A DNA stretch of 51,888 nucleotides from Candidatus Neomicrothrix sp. (GCA_017852795.1 JAFMKU010000010.1:1-51888); one strand, 5' to 3'; numbered from the stretch's first letter, positions 39,338 through 48,279 are shown. Translations and numbers: made by a program. Notes: generated by a model not told the origin, from the letters alone.

Positions 39338-40685
39338 AACCTGGTCTGAGCGAAACTTCTGGCCGGCGGTCTGGGCCATTGCCTTGGCCATGCTGGGCTT
39401 GCGTCTGGTCTTCATCATGGTTTGGCGTGCCGACGCGTTTTCCAACGACTACGTGGTCACCTACGGCGACTCGCTGTTCTATCACGCCGCCGGAAACCAA
39501 CTCGCTGATGGGCTCGGCTGGATCAACCCGTGGCAATACATCCAGACCGGCGAGACGGTTCAGGCGGCTGATCACCCCCCGCTGTACATTGCCTTCCTCG
39601 GTTTCTGGTCCTGGCTCGGGTTCGAAGGCTGGGTCGAACACATGGTGTTGACCGCGGTATGGATCTCTACCCCGATGGTGATCATGTGTGGTCTGGCCGG
39701 CCGGGAGATCGGTGGCCGTCGCCTCGGGATCATTGCCGCGCTGGTCGCTGCGCTTTACCCCAACATTTGGGCGTGGGACGGCACGGTGTTGTCCGAACCG
39801 GTGGCCATGCTGACGGTGGCCACCATGGTTTACGTCGCCTTCCGATTCTGGCGTCGACCCTCGATGAGTGGCGCCGTGTGGATGGGGGTCGTGCTTTCGT
39901 TTGCCGCGTTTGCTCGAGCAGAGTTGTTGCTCATGAGCGTGCTGGTTGTGATGCCGCTGGTGTTGAGAGTGCGGGACTGGCCGTGGCGAAACCGACTCGC
40001 TGCTTTGGTCATCGCCGGGGTATCCAGCATGGCGGTGCTTGCGCCTTGGGTGGCGTTCAACCTGTCGCGCTTCGACGAACGGGTGTACCTCTCGGAGGGC
40101 TTTCAGGTCACGCTGGCCACTTCGACCTGCGACAAAACGTATTACGGCGATGGAATTGGCTACTGGAATTACGACTGCATCGGTGGCTATCTCGATGAGG
40201 TGGGGCTGACCAGAGACAACAGCGAGCAACCCGAACGCTCAAAGGCGTTGCTCGATGGTTCGCTGCGCTACATCGGTGACCATCTCGACCGGCTGCCGGT
40301 AGTGGTTGCGGTTCGTTGGCTTCGCATTGTGGGTCTCTGGAAACCGGCGGCTCAGGCCCGCACCGATGCGATGCTGGAAAGCCGCAATCAGTGGGTGACG
40401 TTTGTGGCGCAGGCTTCGGGTTACGTCTTTATGGCGTTGGCTGCGGTCGGTGCGGCGCAGCTTCGCCGCCGCCGGACTTCGATCGTTCCGCTCGTGGGTC
40501 CGCTGATCGCAGTGCTGATCACGATCACCATCACGTTCGCCCAGAACCGATATCGGGCGTCGATCGAACCGGTGGTTGCCATCCTCGCCGCGGTTGCGTT
40601 GGAGTCGATGGTGCGAGGGTGGTTTGCCCTTCGTGACGATCCTGAGGATCAGCCTTCACCCGACTCGGTTAGTCAAACCAGTTGA
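39330..40685 (+). CDS. GT39-like membrane glycosyltransferase
   Basis: 451 aa, about 11 membrane helices. An early lumenal loop has DSLFYHAAGNQLADG near residue 50 and HPPLYIAFLGFW near residue 85, the pattern of GT-C enzymes of the PMT/ArnT type that use polyprenyl-phosphate sugars; the acidic D in the first loop is the expected catalytic region. A later external loop holds two Cys (STCDKTYYGDG, NYDCIGG) that may form a disulfide. It probably transfers a sugar outside the membrane to a glycan, lipid or protein. Start 39330 overlaps the DUF2304 gene by 8 nt. It overlaps the convergent SDR gene by 17 bp at the 3' end. Confidence 0.82.
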   Translation: MTETWSERNFWPAVWAIALAMLGLRLVFIMVWRADAFSNDYVVTYGDSLFYHAAGNQLADGLGWINPWQYIQTGETVQAADHPPLYIAFLGFWSWLGFEGWVEHMVLTAVWISTPMVIMCGLAGREIGGRRLGIIAALVAALYPNIWAWDGTVLSEPVAMLTVATMVYVAFRFWRRPSMSGAVWMGVVLSFAAFARAELLLMSVLVVMPLVLRVRDWPWRNRLAALVIAGVSSMAVLAPWVAFNLSRFDERVYLSEGFQVTLATSTCDKTYYGDGIGYWNYDCIGGYLDEVGLTRDNSEQPERSKALLDGSLRYIGDHLDRLPVVVAVRWLRIVGLWKPAAQARTDAMLESRNQWVTFVAQASGYVFMALAAVGAAQLRRRRTSIVPLVGPLIAVLITITITFAQNRYRASIEPVVAILAAVALESMVRGWFALRDDPEDQPSPDSVSQTS

Positions 40686-41493
40686 GCGTCGACCGCATGG
40701 TCGCCTCGAAGTCTTCGAAACTCATCGCGGTTTTGGCGGCGTCGATGAGTTGCGCGTCGCCACCGACCAGCGTGCGTAGCGGGGTCTGATCGTCGTTGAT
40801 TGCGGTGGCGATGGCGTCAGCGACATCCTGAGGGTCGGCTGGCGGACCGTCCCCGTCGAGCGCGCTGAGCGCAGTTCGGAAGGCGTCGCAGCGTTGCTGG
40901 TGGATCGACCCGTCCCAGTCGTCGGGCCGCTGAATCTTGTCTTGGAAACCCGTCGCGAAGCGGCCGGGTTCGATGAGGTGGACTCGGATCCCAAAGTGAC
41001 GCATCTCGAAATGGGCTGCTTCGCTGAGTGCTTCGAGCGCGAACTTGGACGCCGCGTAGCCGCCTCCGTATGGGGTTCCTACCCGTCCCGCGATCGAGCT
41101 GACGTTGACGATGACGCCGTGGCCTCGGGTTCGCCACTGCGGGAGCACAGCCCGCATGGTGCGCAGCGGCCCCAAGACGTTGGTGTCGAGTTGGCCCAGC
41201 ATGAGTTCGTCGCTGAGCTGTTCGACCGCGGCCTGCACCTCGAACCCGGCGTTGTTGACGAGCCCGTCGAGCGTTTCGGCATCGGCGAACGCAGCGGCGA
41301 CCGAGTCAGGGTCGGTCACGTCAAGGGTGCGGGTTTCGATGTGGAGCCCTTCGGCGTCGCAGGCCGCCATCAGGTCGTGGGCGTTGTTCGGGTTGCGCAT
41401 GGTGGCGATGACGTCGTGGCCTTGGCGGGCCAGCGTCACCGAAGCCAGCAGACCAAAGCCGCTGTTCGAACCGGTAATGAGGATTCGTGACAT
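40669..41493 (-). CDS. Short-chain dehydrogenase/reductase
   Basis: 274 aa classical SDR. ITGSNSGFGLLAS is the glycine motif for NAD(P), NNAGFEVQ the structural NNAG, VSSIAG the catalytic Ser strand and YAASK the Tyr-xxx-Lys pair. The Arg in the early TMRNPNN loop suggests preference for NADP. It reduces or oxidises an unknown alcohol/ketone. The ATG is preceded by AAGGAT at 7 nt, which could serve as a poor -10 or as a Shine-Dalgarno sequence. It follows the gene at 41518 by 24 bp and may share its transcript. Confidence 0.85.
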   Translation of the reverse strand: MSRILITGSNSGFGLLASVTLARQGHDVIATMRNPNNAHDLMAACDAEGLHIETRTLDVTDPDSVAAAFADAETLDGLVNNAGFEVQAAVEQLSDELMLGQLDTNVLGPLRTMRAVLPQWRTRGHGVIVNVSSIAGRVGTPYGGGYAASKFALEALSEAAHFEMRHFGIRVHLIEPGRFATGFQDKIQRPDDWDGSIHQQRCDAFRTALSALDGDGPPADPQDVADAIATAINDDQTPLRTLVGGDAQLIDAAKTAMSFEDFEATMRSTLNWFD

Positions 41494-41517
41494 GCCCGTG
41501 ATCCTTGCACGCCCCGG

Positions 41518-42678
41518 TCAGGTTGGTTGCTCGTTTGCCACGATTCGTTCGACCGCGCCGTCAAGTCCAAGCACGTACAGTTCGCCGTCGGGTGCTTCCA
41601 CAAAGGCGCTCAGGCGGTCCACCGCAATGCCGAGGTCTTGATCGTCGATGACCATTGCTGCGTCGAGGCGAATGGCCCGGATCTTGCCGTCGCAGTAGTC
41701 GCCGTACAGGTATGCACCGTTGAGTTCAGGCAGGGCCGAACCCCGGTAGACGTAGCCACCGACCACCGCGCACCGGCCCGAGTCGTGTGAGTAGTAGTGC
41801 ACCGGCGGCACATGATCAGCCGGTTCGGGCCCCTGACTCACCGGCCCTTCGAAGCGGTTCCAACCGAAGTTGGCTCCCGGTTGATCGCCGGGGATCCGGT
41901 CGATTTCTTCGATGGCGTCCTGGCCGACATCGCCGATGTAAAGGTCGCCGGTTGTTCGATCGAACGAGAACCGCCACGGGTTCCGAAGCCCGTAGGCCCA
42001 GATCTCGCTGGTCGTGCCGTCGCGGCTGAGGAACGGGTTGTCGGCCGGGACGGTGTAGGGCGTCGCGGCTTCGGGAGTGGGGGTGATCCGCAGGATCTTG
42101 CCGAGAAGCGAGTCGAGGTTCTGGGCCTGATCGGTTGGGTCGTTGGCCGAACCGCCATCGCCAAGTCCGACGTACAGGTGGCCGTCGGGGCCGAACTGCA
42201 CGAACCCACCGTTGTGGTTAGTGAAGGGCTGGTCGATGGCCACCACCGTGATGAAATTGTCGTTGATCGGCCAGCCGGTGGCGTCGACTGGCAGCGCCGC
42301 AACCCGAGTGTTGTTGTCGCGGTTGACGTAGCTGACGTACAGGTAGCGGCCGTCAGGGTCGTAGCTGATCGACAGCAGACCACCTTCGCCGGTCATGGCG
42401 AGCTCGGAGCTGAGATCAAGCACCGGTTCGCCCGGTTGATCGCCGGTGAAGTCGATGATGACCCCGGTCCGTTGGGCCAGCAGCACGGTCGGTGAAGCGG
42501 GATGAAACGCCAGATCGACAGGTTGGTCAACGCGGGCCAACCGTTCGGTAGCGACCACCGCGACGGTGGCGGGCTGGTCGCGGCTGCAGGCGCTGGCGAC
42601 GAACCCGAGCAGTCCGACCGCGATCGCGGCCGTGCACCGCAACAACATCCACCGCTTGGTCGACGGTTTCATGGCCAA
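41518..42678 (-). CDS. PQQ-type soluble sugar dehydrogenase lipoprotein (glucose/sorbosone dehydrogenase family)
   Basis: 386 aa. A signal peptide of about 30 residues ends in a lipobox ending at Cys (VASAC), so the protein should sit on the outer face of the membrane. The six-bladed propeller has the family marks GEGGLLSISYDP, NHNGGFVQFGPDGHLYVGLGDGG (split: TNHNGGFVQFG and LYVGLGDGG), WAYGLRNPWRFSFD and YLYGDYCDG. The His and Arg in NHNGG and GLRNPWR are the PQQ-site residues of related enzymes. Substrate is likely an aldose sugar. It starts 8 bp after the ALDH stop and the two could form an operon for aldehyde/aldose oxidation. Confidence 0.85.
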   Translation of the reverse strand: MAMKPSTKRWMLLRCTAAIAVGLLGFVASACSRDQPATVAVVATERLARVDQPVDLAFHPASPTVLLAQRTGVIIDFTGDQPGEPVLDLSSELAMTGEGGLLSISYDPDGRYLYVSYVNRDNNTRVAALPVDATGWPINDNFITVVAIDQPFTNHNGGFVQFGPDGHLYVGLGDGGSANDPTDQAQNLDSLLGKILRITPTPEAATPYTVPADNPFLSRDGTTSEIWAYGLRNPWRFSFDRTTGDLYIGDVGQDAIEEIDRIPGDQPGANFGWNRFEGPVSQGPEPADHVPPVHYYSHDSGRCAVVGGYVYRGSALPELNGAYLYGDYCDGKIRAIRLDAAMVIDDQDLGIAVDRLSAFVEAPDGELYVLGLDGAVERIVANEQPT

Positions 42679-42685
42679 CCCCAGC

Positions 42686-44101
42686 TCACAGGAACCGGCG
42701 GATCAACTTCGATTTCTTCTCGGTGTACGGCGGGTAGACCAGCTTCGGGTCGATCCGGGTCGGCTTTTTGAGCACCGCCCGCAGGTTCGAGAAGGTATCG
42801 AAGCCAGCTCTGCCGTGATAGCGACCAAACCCCGATTCGCCGACCCCACCGAACGGCAGGTCGCTGGGGAGCAGATGCTGGATCACATGGTTGATGCAGG
42901 TGCCGCCAGCGCTGGTGTGATCGATGACGTGCTCGATGGTGTCGTCGTGTTCGGCAAAAACGTAGAGCGCGAGCGGGTGAGGGCGGTCGGTGACAAACGA
43001 GATGGCGTCCGCCAACGAATCAACAGTGATGATCGGCAGGATCGGACCGAAGATTTCTTCCTGCATCACCGGCGAGTCCGGGTCCGGGTCGATGATGATC
43101 GTCGGCTCAACCCACCGGTCAGCCACGTCGCTGTCGCCACCGAAGGCCACCGTCCCGTTGTGGTTCGCGAGCAACCCTCGAAGGCGTTCGGTGTGTCGTT
43201 CGTTGACGATCGAAGTGAAATCAGGGTTGGTTCGGGTGTCGGTTCCGTCGGCGAACTCAGCGAAAGAACGTTCGAGGAGTTCGACGAAACGGTCGCGGTG
43301 GGTCGCCGAGATCAGCACGTAGTCGGGGGCGACGCAGGTTTGGCCGGCGTTGAGCCATTTCCCCCAGGCGATCCGGCGGGCCGCGACCTCAAGGTTTGCC
43401 GAGTCGTCGACCAGCACCGGGCTTTTGCCTCCGAGTTCAAGCGTGCAGGGGGTCAGGTGGCGGCTCGCGGCCTGATGAACGATGCGACCAACCGCGGTTG
43501 ACCCGGTGTAGAAGATGTAGTCGAACCGTTGTTCGAGCAGCTCGGTGGAGGTATCGACGCCGCCTTCGACGGTGGCGATGGCCTTCGAGTCGGTAAAGCG
43601 GGGCAGCAGTTCGGCCAGCAAGGCGCTGGTGGCGGGGGCTACTTCCGACGGTTTCAGCACGCAGGCGTTTCCGGCCGCGATCGACACTGCGGCTGGCAGC
43701 AACAGCAGCTGCACCGGATAGTTCCACGGCGCAATGATCAGGGTCACGCCCAGCGGCTGGGGCAGGACGTAGGCCCGACCGGGTTGCACGGTCAACGGCA
43801 CCTTCACCCGCCGGGGTTTCATCCACTTCGGGAGGTGTTTGGCAATGTCGTCGATTTCGGACGCCACCGTCGCGATGTCTGCGGCGTACCCCTCGATCGA
43901 AGGTTTCCCGAGGTCGGAGGCCAGCGCCGCTTCGAAGCGGTCGCTTTCGGTGCGCAGCATGGCGGACAGGCCGCGCAGTTGGTCGAGTCGCCAGCTCACC
44001 GGGCGGGTCAGTCCCGAATCAAACCCGGCCCGCACCGCGGCGACAGTGTCAGCGATGTTGGCGGTGTCGTTCGGTGCGGTGGTTTCAGTGTGAAAGGCCA
44101 T
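42686..44101 (-). CDS. Aldehyde dehydrogenase family protein
   Basis: 471 aa, short ALDH3-like form. The motif IIAPWNYPVQLLLLP is typical of class 3 enzymes, Glu222 lies in LELGGKSP and the catalytic Cys256 in NAGQTCVAPDYV. NHVIQHLLPSDLPFGGVGESGFG (split: LPSDLPFGGVGESG) closes the domain. It oxidises aldehydes to acids with NAD(P). ALDH3 enzymes often act on fatty or aromatic aldehydes. The upstream 100 bp is GC-rich low-complexity DNA; CAGACT 5 nt before ATG 44101 is a weak -10 candidate. Confidence 0.9.
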   Translation of the reverse strand: MAFHTETTAPNDTANIADTVAAVRAGFDSGLTRPVSWRLDQLRGLSAMLRTESDRFEAALASDLGKPSIEGYAADIATVASEIDDIAKHLPKWMKPRRVKVPLTVQPGRAYVLPQPLGVTLIIAPWNYPVQLLLLPAAVSIAAGNACVLKPSEVAPATSALLAELLPRFTDSKAIATVEGGVDTSTELLEQRFDYIFYTGSTAVGRIVHQAASRHLTPCTLELGGKSPVLVDDSANLEVAARRIAWGKWLNAGQTCVAPDYVLISATHRDRFVELLERSFAEFADGTDTRTNPDFTSIVNERHTERLRGLLANHNGTVAFGGDSDVADRWVEPTIIIDPDPDSPVMQEEIFGPILPIITVDSLADAISFVTDRPHPLALYVFAEHDDTIEHVIDHTSAGGTCINHVIQHLLPSDLPFGGVGESGFGRYHGRAGFDTFSNLRAVLKKPTRIDPKLVYPPYTEKKSKLIRRFL

Positions 44102-44188
44102 GGTTCAGTCTGCCACTGGCCCGGTCCACCCGCACCGGCATCGGCCCCGGCCCCGGCAGCGGCCCACCCGCACTGGCCCCGGCTGGCG

Positions 44189-44216
44189 CCTACCGGTTGA
44201 TGCCTACCGGTTGATG
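44189..44216. repeat. 14-bp tandem duplication at the 3' end of the epimerase gene
   Basis: CCTACCGGTTGATG occurs at 44189-44202 and again at 44203-44216. The second copy holds the stop codon and last residues of the UDP-glucuronate decarboxylase gene; the first copy repeats them just past the stop. Looks like slippage or recent duplication. Confidence 0.85.
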
Positions 44217-45142
44217 ACTGAACGGAAGTAGTCGGCAGTGCGGGCCAAACCGTCGCGGAGGTCCACCGTGGGTTCCCAGTTGAGCCGGGCCCGAGCCTGG
44301 CTGATGTCGGGCTTGCGTTGGGTCGGGTCATCGGTGGGCAGAGGCCGATACTCAATGGTCGATCCCGAACCGGTGATTTCCTGCACGAGTTCGGCCAGTT
44401 CGGCAATGGTGAACTCGGTGGGGTTGCCAATGTTGGTTGGTTCGGCAACGTCGGAGTCGTGAAGGGCCAGCAACCCGGCCGCTTCGTCGTCGACAAAACA
44501 GAAACTTCGGGTATGGCTCCCGTCGCCATAGATCGTCAGCGACTCCCCGCGAAGCGCCTGCACGATGAAGTTCGACACCACCCGGCCGTCGTCGGGTTGC
44601 ATACGGGGGCCGTAGGTGTTGAAGATTCGGGCGATTCGGGTCTCGACGCCGTGTTCGCGTCGGTACGACATGGTCGCTGCTTCGGCAAACCGTTTCGCTT
44701 CGTCGTACACACTGCGGGGCCCGATCGGGTTCACGTGGCCCCAGTAGTCCTCGCGTTGAGGGTGCACTTGGGGGTCTCCGTAGATCTCGGAAGTGGAGGC
44801 CAGCATGAAGGTGGCTTCCTTTTCTCGGGCAAGTTCCAGACCGTTCAGGGTGCCGATCGAACCCACTCGGAGCGTTTCGATCGGCAACCGCAGATAGTCG
44901 ACCGGTGACGCCGGGCTGGCGAAGTGCAGGATCGAATCGACCGGTCCATCAACGGTCAGCGACGTGGTCACGTCGTGTTCGAGGACCGTCAACCGCGGGT
45001 TGTCGTCAAGGTGAGCGAGGTTTGCTCGTGACCCGGTAACCAGATTGTCGACCACGATCACGTCGTCGCCGCGGGCCAGCAGCCGGTCAACCAGATGAGA
45101 TCCGAGAAACCCAGCCCCCCCGGTGACAACTCGACGCGCCAT
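44204..45142 (-). CDS. UDP-glucuronate decarboxylase (UDP-xylose synthase)
   Basis: 312 aa extended [20 protein letters not shown] is the NAD motif, [11 protein letters not shown] the UXS-specific loop, [14 protein letters not shown] and YWGHVNPIG follow, and [11 protein letters not shown] holds the catalytic Tyr-xxx-Lys. [20 protein letters not shown] is also characteristic. It converts UDP-glucuronate to UDP-xylose, the step after the upstream UDP-glucose dehydrogenase, whose stop overlaps this ATG (TGATG), so the pair forms a two-step nucleotide-sugar operon. The first 56 codons of the longer open frame lie inside that gene and are rejected. Confidence 0.9.
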   Translation of the reverse strand: MARRVVTGGAGFLGSHLVDRLLARGDDVIVVDNLVTGSRANLAHLDDNPRLTVLEHDVTTSLTVDGPVDSILHFASPASPVDYLRLPIETLRVGSIGTLNGLELAREKEATFMLASTSEIYGDPQVHPQREDYWGHVNPIGPRSVYDEAKRFAEAATMSYRREHGVETRIARIFNTYGPRMQPDDGRVVSNFIVQALRGESLTIYGDGSHTRSFCFVDDEAAGLLALHDSDVAEPTNIGNPTEFTIAELAELVQEITGSGSTIEYRPLPTDDPTQRKPDISQARARLNWEPTVDLRDGLARTADYFRSVINR

Positions 45143-46410
45143 CAGGACCGTCCGATGTTTTGATAGGTGAAACCGTGCTGTTCGGCGTCGCTGTAGGCCA
45201 GCAGATTGCGGGTGTCGATCAGATGCCGCTGGTTGACAACTTCGGCGAGTCGGCTCAGATCGAGTTTGGCGTATTCGGGCCATTCGGTGGCGATCACCAC
45301 CGCGTCGCATCCCTGCGCCGCGGCGAAGACGTCGTCGTGAAGTTCGATCCCGTTGGGGGCGGTGGTCAGCGCCGGATCGTGGGCCCGTACCGTGGCCCCC
45401 CGAGCGGTGAGGCGTTTGACGATCTCCAGTGCCGGTGAGTCTCTGGTGTCGTCAGTTCCGGCTTTGAACGTCAAGCCGAGTACCGCAACGGTGGCGCCGG
45501 CCAGGTCAACGACCGATCCGACCTTGTCGGTGACCCGGTCGAATTGTTGTTGGTTGGCGTCGACCGCGGCCCGCAGCAGGGCAAAATCGATGCCTTGCTG
45601 GTTGGCGAGGCTGATCAGGGCCTGCGTGTCTTTCGGGAAGCACGACCCACCCCATCCGGGTCCCGGCTGCAGGAAATCCGGTCCGATCCGAGCGTCGTGG
45701 CCCATACCGGCGGTCACCGCGTCAATATCGGCCCCGTAGCTTTCGCAGATGGCCGCCATGGTGTTGACAAACGAAAGTTTCATGGCCAGAAACGCGTTCG
45801 ATGCGTACTTGCAGGCTTCGGCGGAGGCGGCGTCGGTCATCAGGACCGGGCAGGTGAACGCCTGGTAGAGGTCAGCGACCCGCTGGTTCGCGATGGGGTC
45901 GTCGCCACCCACGATGATCCGCTGCGGGTTCAAGAAGTCGCTGACCGCGGTTCCTTCTCGAAGAAACTCCGGGTTCGACACCACCGAAACGTCGGCGCGA
46001 CCGAGCGCGGTGGCAACCATCTGGCTGGCGCCGATCGGCACCGTTGATTTGTTGACCACGATCGTCCCAGGCCGAAGCAGCGGCCCGATGGTTTCAGCGG
46101 CTGCGAGCACGTAACCCATTTCGGGTTCGCCATTGGTGGCTTGCGGGGTAGGCAAGCAAAGAAAGACAATGTCGGCTTCGGCGACCGCGTGTTCGCTCCC
46201 GAGCACAAACGAAAGCCGCTGGTCGGCGAGCGCATCGCTGAGCAGTTCGGGCAACCCCGCTTCTCGGATGGGGATTCGTCCGGCCCGCAACTCGTTGATC
46301 TTGTCGGCGTCAACGTCGGCGCAGATAACTGTGTGGCCAAGATGGGCGAGTCCGACTCCGGTGGTTAGACCAACGTAGCCGGTTCCAACAATGGCAATAG
46401 TTGAAGGCAC
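45142..46410 (-). CDS. UDP-glucose 6-dehydrogenase
   Basis: 422 aa. [20 protein letters not shown] is the NAD motif with VICADVD ending the second strand; [23 protein letters not shown], the catalytic Cys in GGSCFPKDT (about residue 255), and [16 protein letters not shown] are all canonical. It makes UDP-glucuronate for the decarboxylase encoded next. TAGCAT lies 6 nt before GTG 46410. The products may feed the envelope glycans made by operons such as that at 37-40.7 kb. Confidence 0.94.
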   Translation of the reverse strand: MPSTIAIVGTGYVGLTTGVGLAHLGHTVICADVDADKINELRAGRIPIREAGLPELLSDALADQRLSFVLGSEHAVAEADIVFLCLPTPQATNGEPEMGYVLAAAETIGPLLRPGTIVVNKSTVPIGASQMVATALGRADVSVVSNPEFLREGTAVSDFLNPQRIIVGGDDPIANQRVADLYQAFTCPVLMTDAASAEACKYASNAFLAMKLSFVNTMAAICESYGADIDAVTAGMGHDARIGPDFLQPGPGWGGSCFPKDTQALISLANQQGIDFALLRAAVDANQQQFDRVTDKVGSVVDLAGATVAVLGLTFKAGTDDTRDSPALEIVKRLTARGATVRAHDPALTTAPNGIELHDDVFAAAQGCDAVVIATEWPEYAKLDLSRLAEVVNQRHLIDTRNLLAYSDAEQHGFTYQNIGRS

Positions 46411-46416
46411 CGGTTC

Positions 46417-46422
46417 ATGCTA
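46417..46422 (-). promoter_or_regulatory. -10 box TAGCAT for the UDP-glucose dehydrogenase operon
   Basis: TAGCAT ends 6 nt before GTG 46410, within the 28-bp gap after metZ, so the nucleotide-sugar operon has its own leaderless promoter. Confidence 0.55.
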
Positions 46423-46438
46423 GTCGCAAAGCAGCAAG

Positions 46439-47635
46439 CTAGCTTTCAGGGGCGGTCAGCGCGCCTGCGAGGTCGTCGATGAGGTCGTCGACGTCTTCGA
46501 GCCCGACCGAAAGCCGGATGGTTTGATCGGTGATTCCCATTTGGGCCCGCTGCTCGGGCCCCAGCCGGTAATGGGTGGTGGAGGCCGGGTGGGTGACCAG
46601 CGATTTGCTGTCACCGAGATTGTTGGAAATATCGACGAGTTCGAGCCCGTCGAGTAGCCGGAATGCGTCGGCTTTCGTTCCGGCCAGTTCGAACGTGACG
46701 ATGGTTCCACCCGCCGCCATCTGGCGTTGCGCCAGATCGTATTGCGGGTGCGAGGGCAGGCCGGGGTAGCGAACCGAAGCGATACGCGGATGGTTTTCGA
46801 GATGCTCGGCGATGGTCAAGGCGCTGGCACTTTGCTGGTTGACGCGCAGCGCCATCGTTTCGAGAGCTTTGACCAGCACCCACGCGTTGAACGGGCTGAG
46901 CGACGGGCCGGTGTGTCGGATCAGCGGCTGGAGTTGTTTGCCAATGAACGCTTCAGACCCGAGGATGATCCCGCCGAGTGTGCGGCCCTGACCATCAACG
47001 TGTTTGGTGGTGGAGTAGACGATCACGTCGGCACCGAGTTCGATCGGTCGTTGCAGCACGGGGCTGGCCAGCACGTTGTCCACGATCACGGTTGCCCCGG
47101 CGGCGTGTGCGAGTTCGCTGACCGCCGCGATGTCGACGAGTTCTTGCATTGGATTAGACGGAGACTCAAAGAAGACGACGGCGGCGGGTTCGGCCAACGC
47201 GGTTCGCCAGGCGTCAAGGTCGGTTCCGTCGACGAATTCGGTGGTGATGCCCCAACGGGGGAGGATTTCGTTGAGGATGATGAAGCAGGATCCGAACAGG
47301 CCCCGGGAGGCAACAACCCGGTCTCCGGTGACGAGGCTGGCGGCGAGTGCGTTAAACACTGCGGACATTCCGGAGCTGACCGCGAACGCGGCTTCGGCCC
47401 CTTCGAGCGACCGGAACCGTTCTTCGAACATGCTGACGGTGGGGTTGCCGTACCGGGAATAGATGAAGCGGTCGTGGTCGCCGGCAAACGCCGCTTCGGC
47501 TTCGGCGGCGGACTCGTAGACGTAGCCGCTGGTGAGGAACATCGCTTCGGCGGTTTCGTCAAAGGCGCTGCGGTTCACCCCGGAACGAACAGCGCGGGTG
47601 GCTGGTTTCCATTCGGGCCGGGAGTTTCCGGTCAT
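46439..47635 (-). CDS. metZ: O-succinylhomoserine sulfhydrylase
   Basis: 398 aa PLP enzyme of the Cys/Met family. TRAVRSGVNRS.FDETAEAMFLTSGYVY is typical for MetZ, SRYGNPTVSMFE follows, SSGMSAVFNAL binds PLP phosphate, and the Schiff-base Lys is in YSTTKHVDGQGR. It joins sulfide to O-succinylhomoserine to give homocysteine in methionine synthesis, although O-acetylhomoserine is an alternative substrate. Its ATG overlaps the rhodanese stop by 4 nt, so it is coupled to a sulfur-carrier gene. Start 47635 is preferred to 47668, which would extend into the rhodanese frame. Confidence 0.88.
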   Translation of the reverse strand: MTGNSRPEWKPATRAVRSGVNRSAFDETAEAMFLTSGYVYESAAEAEAAFAGDHDRFIYSRYGNPTVSMFEERFRSLEGAEAAFAVSSGMSAVFNALAASLVTGDRVVASRGLFGSCFIILNEILPRWGITTEFVDGTDLDAWRTALAEPAAVVFFESPSNPMQELVDIAAVSELAHAAGATVIVDNVLASPVLQRPIELGADVIVYSTTKHVDGQGRTLGGIILGSEAFIGKQLQPLIRHTGPSLSPFNAWVLVKALETMALRVNQQSASALTIAEHLENHPRIASVRYPGLPSHPQYDLAQRQMAAGGTIVTFELAGTKADAFRLLDGLELVDISNNLGDSKSLVTHPASTTHYRLGPEQRAQMGITDQTIRLSVGLEDVDDLIDDLAGALTAPES

Positions 47636-48045
47636 GGTTGCACCCAGGGGAGGCCGGCCGCTTTCCAACCGGCGGTGGTTCCGCGGTGCCCGGCCGGGTC
47701 GGTGGGGCCTTCAAACCCGTCGCTGATGTTGTACGCGGTGTAGCCCTGTTCGGTGGCGGCGCTGGCTGCGGCCGCTGACCGTGCCCCCGACCGGCACAAG
47801 AAGAGCACGTCATGGTCGGTGCTGACCCCGGCCTGGCGGAGTTCGTCAAGAAAGTGCGGGTTGGCTTGGCCGTCCGGGTAGGTGGTCCAGCTAATCAGGA
47901 TCGGTGCCTTGCCCGTCTGTTGCAGGTCGGGGGTGCCGACGAAGGTCCATTCGGCGGCGCTGCGAACATCAACGAGCACCGTCTGGGGGTTGTCGGCGAG
48001 CCGCCGGTATGCGTCGGTGACGTTGATGTCTCCGGCGTAACTCAT
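47632..48045 (-). CDS. Single-domain rhodanese-like sulfurtransferase
   Basis: 137 aa, one rhodanese domain. The catalytic loop is CRSGARS with Cys84 and the usual Arg at its far side, VLVDVRSAAEW is the conserved early strand, and GLPW the C-terminal mark. Rhodaneses carry a persulfide on Cys and hand sulfur to acceptors. Its ATGA overlaps on both sides (DUF1737 gene upstream, metZ downstream) make it the middle gene of a coupled three-gene unit and suggest that it passes sulfur toward homocysteine synthesis or protects MetZ from sulfide limits; that role is inference. An insert (FVGTPDLQQTGKAP) after the first strand resembles that of actinobacterial family members. Confidence 0.87.
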   Translation of the reverse strand: MSYAGDINVTDAYRRLADNPQTVLVDVRSAAEWTFVGTPDLQQTGKAPILISWTTYPDGQANPHFLDELRQAGVSTDHDVLFLCRSGARSAAAASAATEQGYTAYNISDGFEGPTDPAGHRGTTAGWKAAGLPWVQP

Positions 48046-48221
48046 GGCGCCAAGTCTTTTCTGATCACGGCTTGGCCGGTGACGACCCGGCCATCACAAC
48101 TGGTCAGTGTCGGCGATCCGTAGAGCACGTATCCGTCTTGAAGCGCGGCGCTGACCTTTTCGCAGAACTCGCGGTTGTCGGTGCCGGTCAAGAGTCGGTA
48201 AGCAAGTGGGGTTTCAGACAT
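48042..48221 (-). CDS. DUF1737 small protein
   Basis: 59 aa. The DUF1737 pattern is visible: YRLLTGTDNREFCEKVSAALQDGY, then WxLYGSP-like VLYGSPTLTSCDG and the end VVTGQAVIRKD. The function of the family is unknown; some members lie beside metabolic operons. It has one Cys near the middle of the fold. Translation starts at ATG 48221, which AAGGAG precedes by 6 nt; a longer frame to 48275 lacks support. It is the first gene of the coupled operon with rhodanese and metZ. A TACCCT box at 48280-48285 would give a leader of about 50 nt. Confidence 0.75.
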   Translation of the reverse strand: MSETPLAYRLLTGTDNREFCEKVSAALQDGYVLYGSPTLTSCDGRVVTGQAVIRKDLAP

Positions 48222-48279
48222 CGCAGGCTCCTTGGGTCGAGTGACAGCATCCGGCCGCCCGGTGTGCCACCCCATCGGA

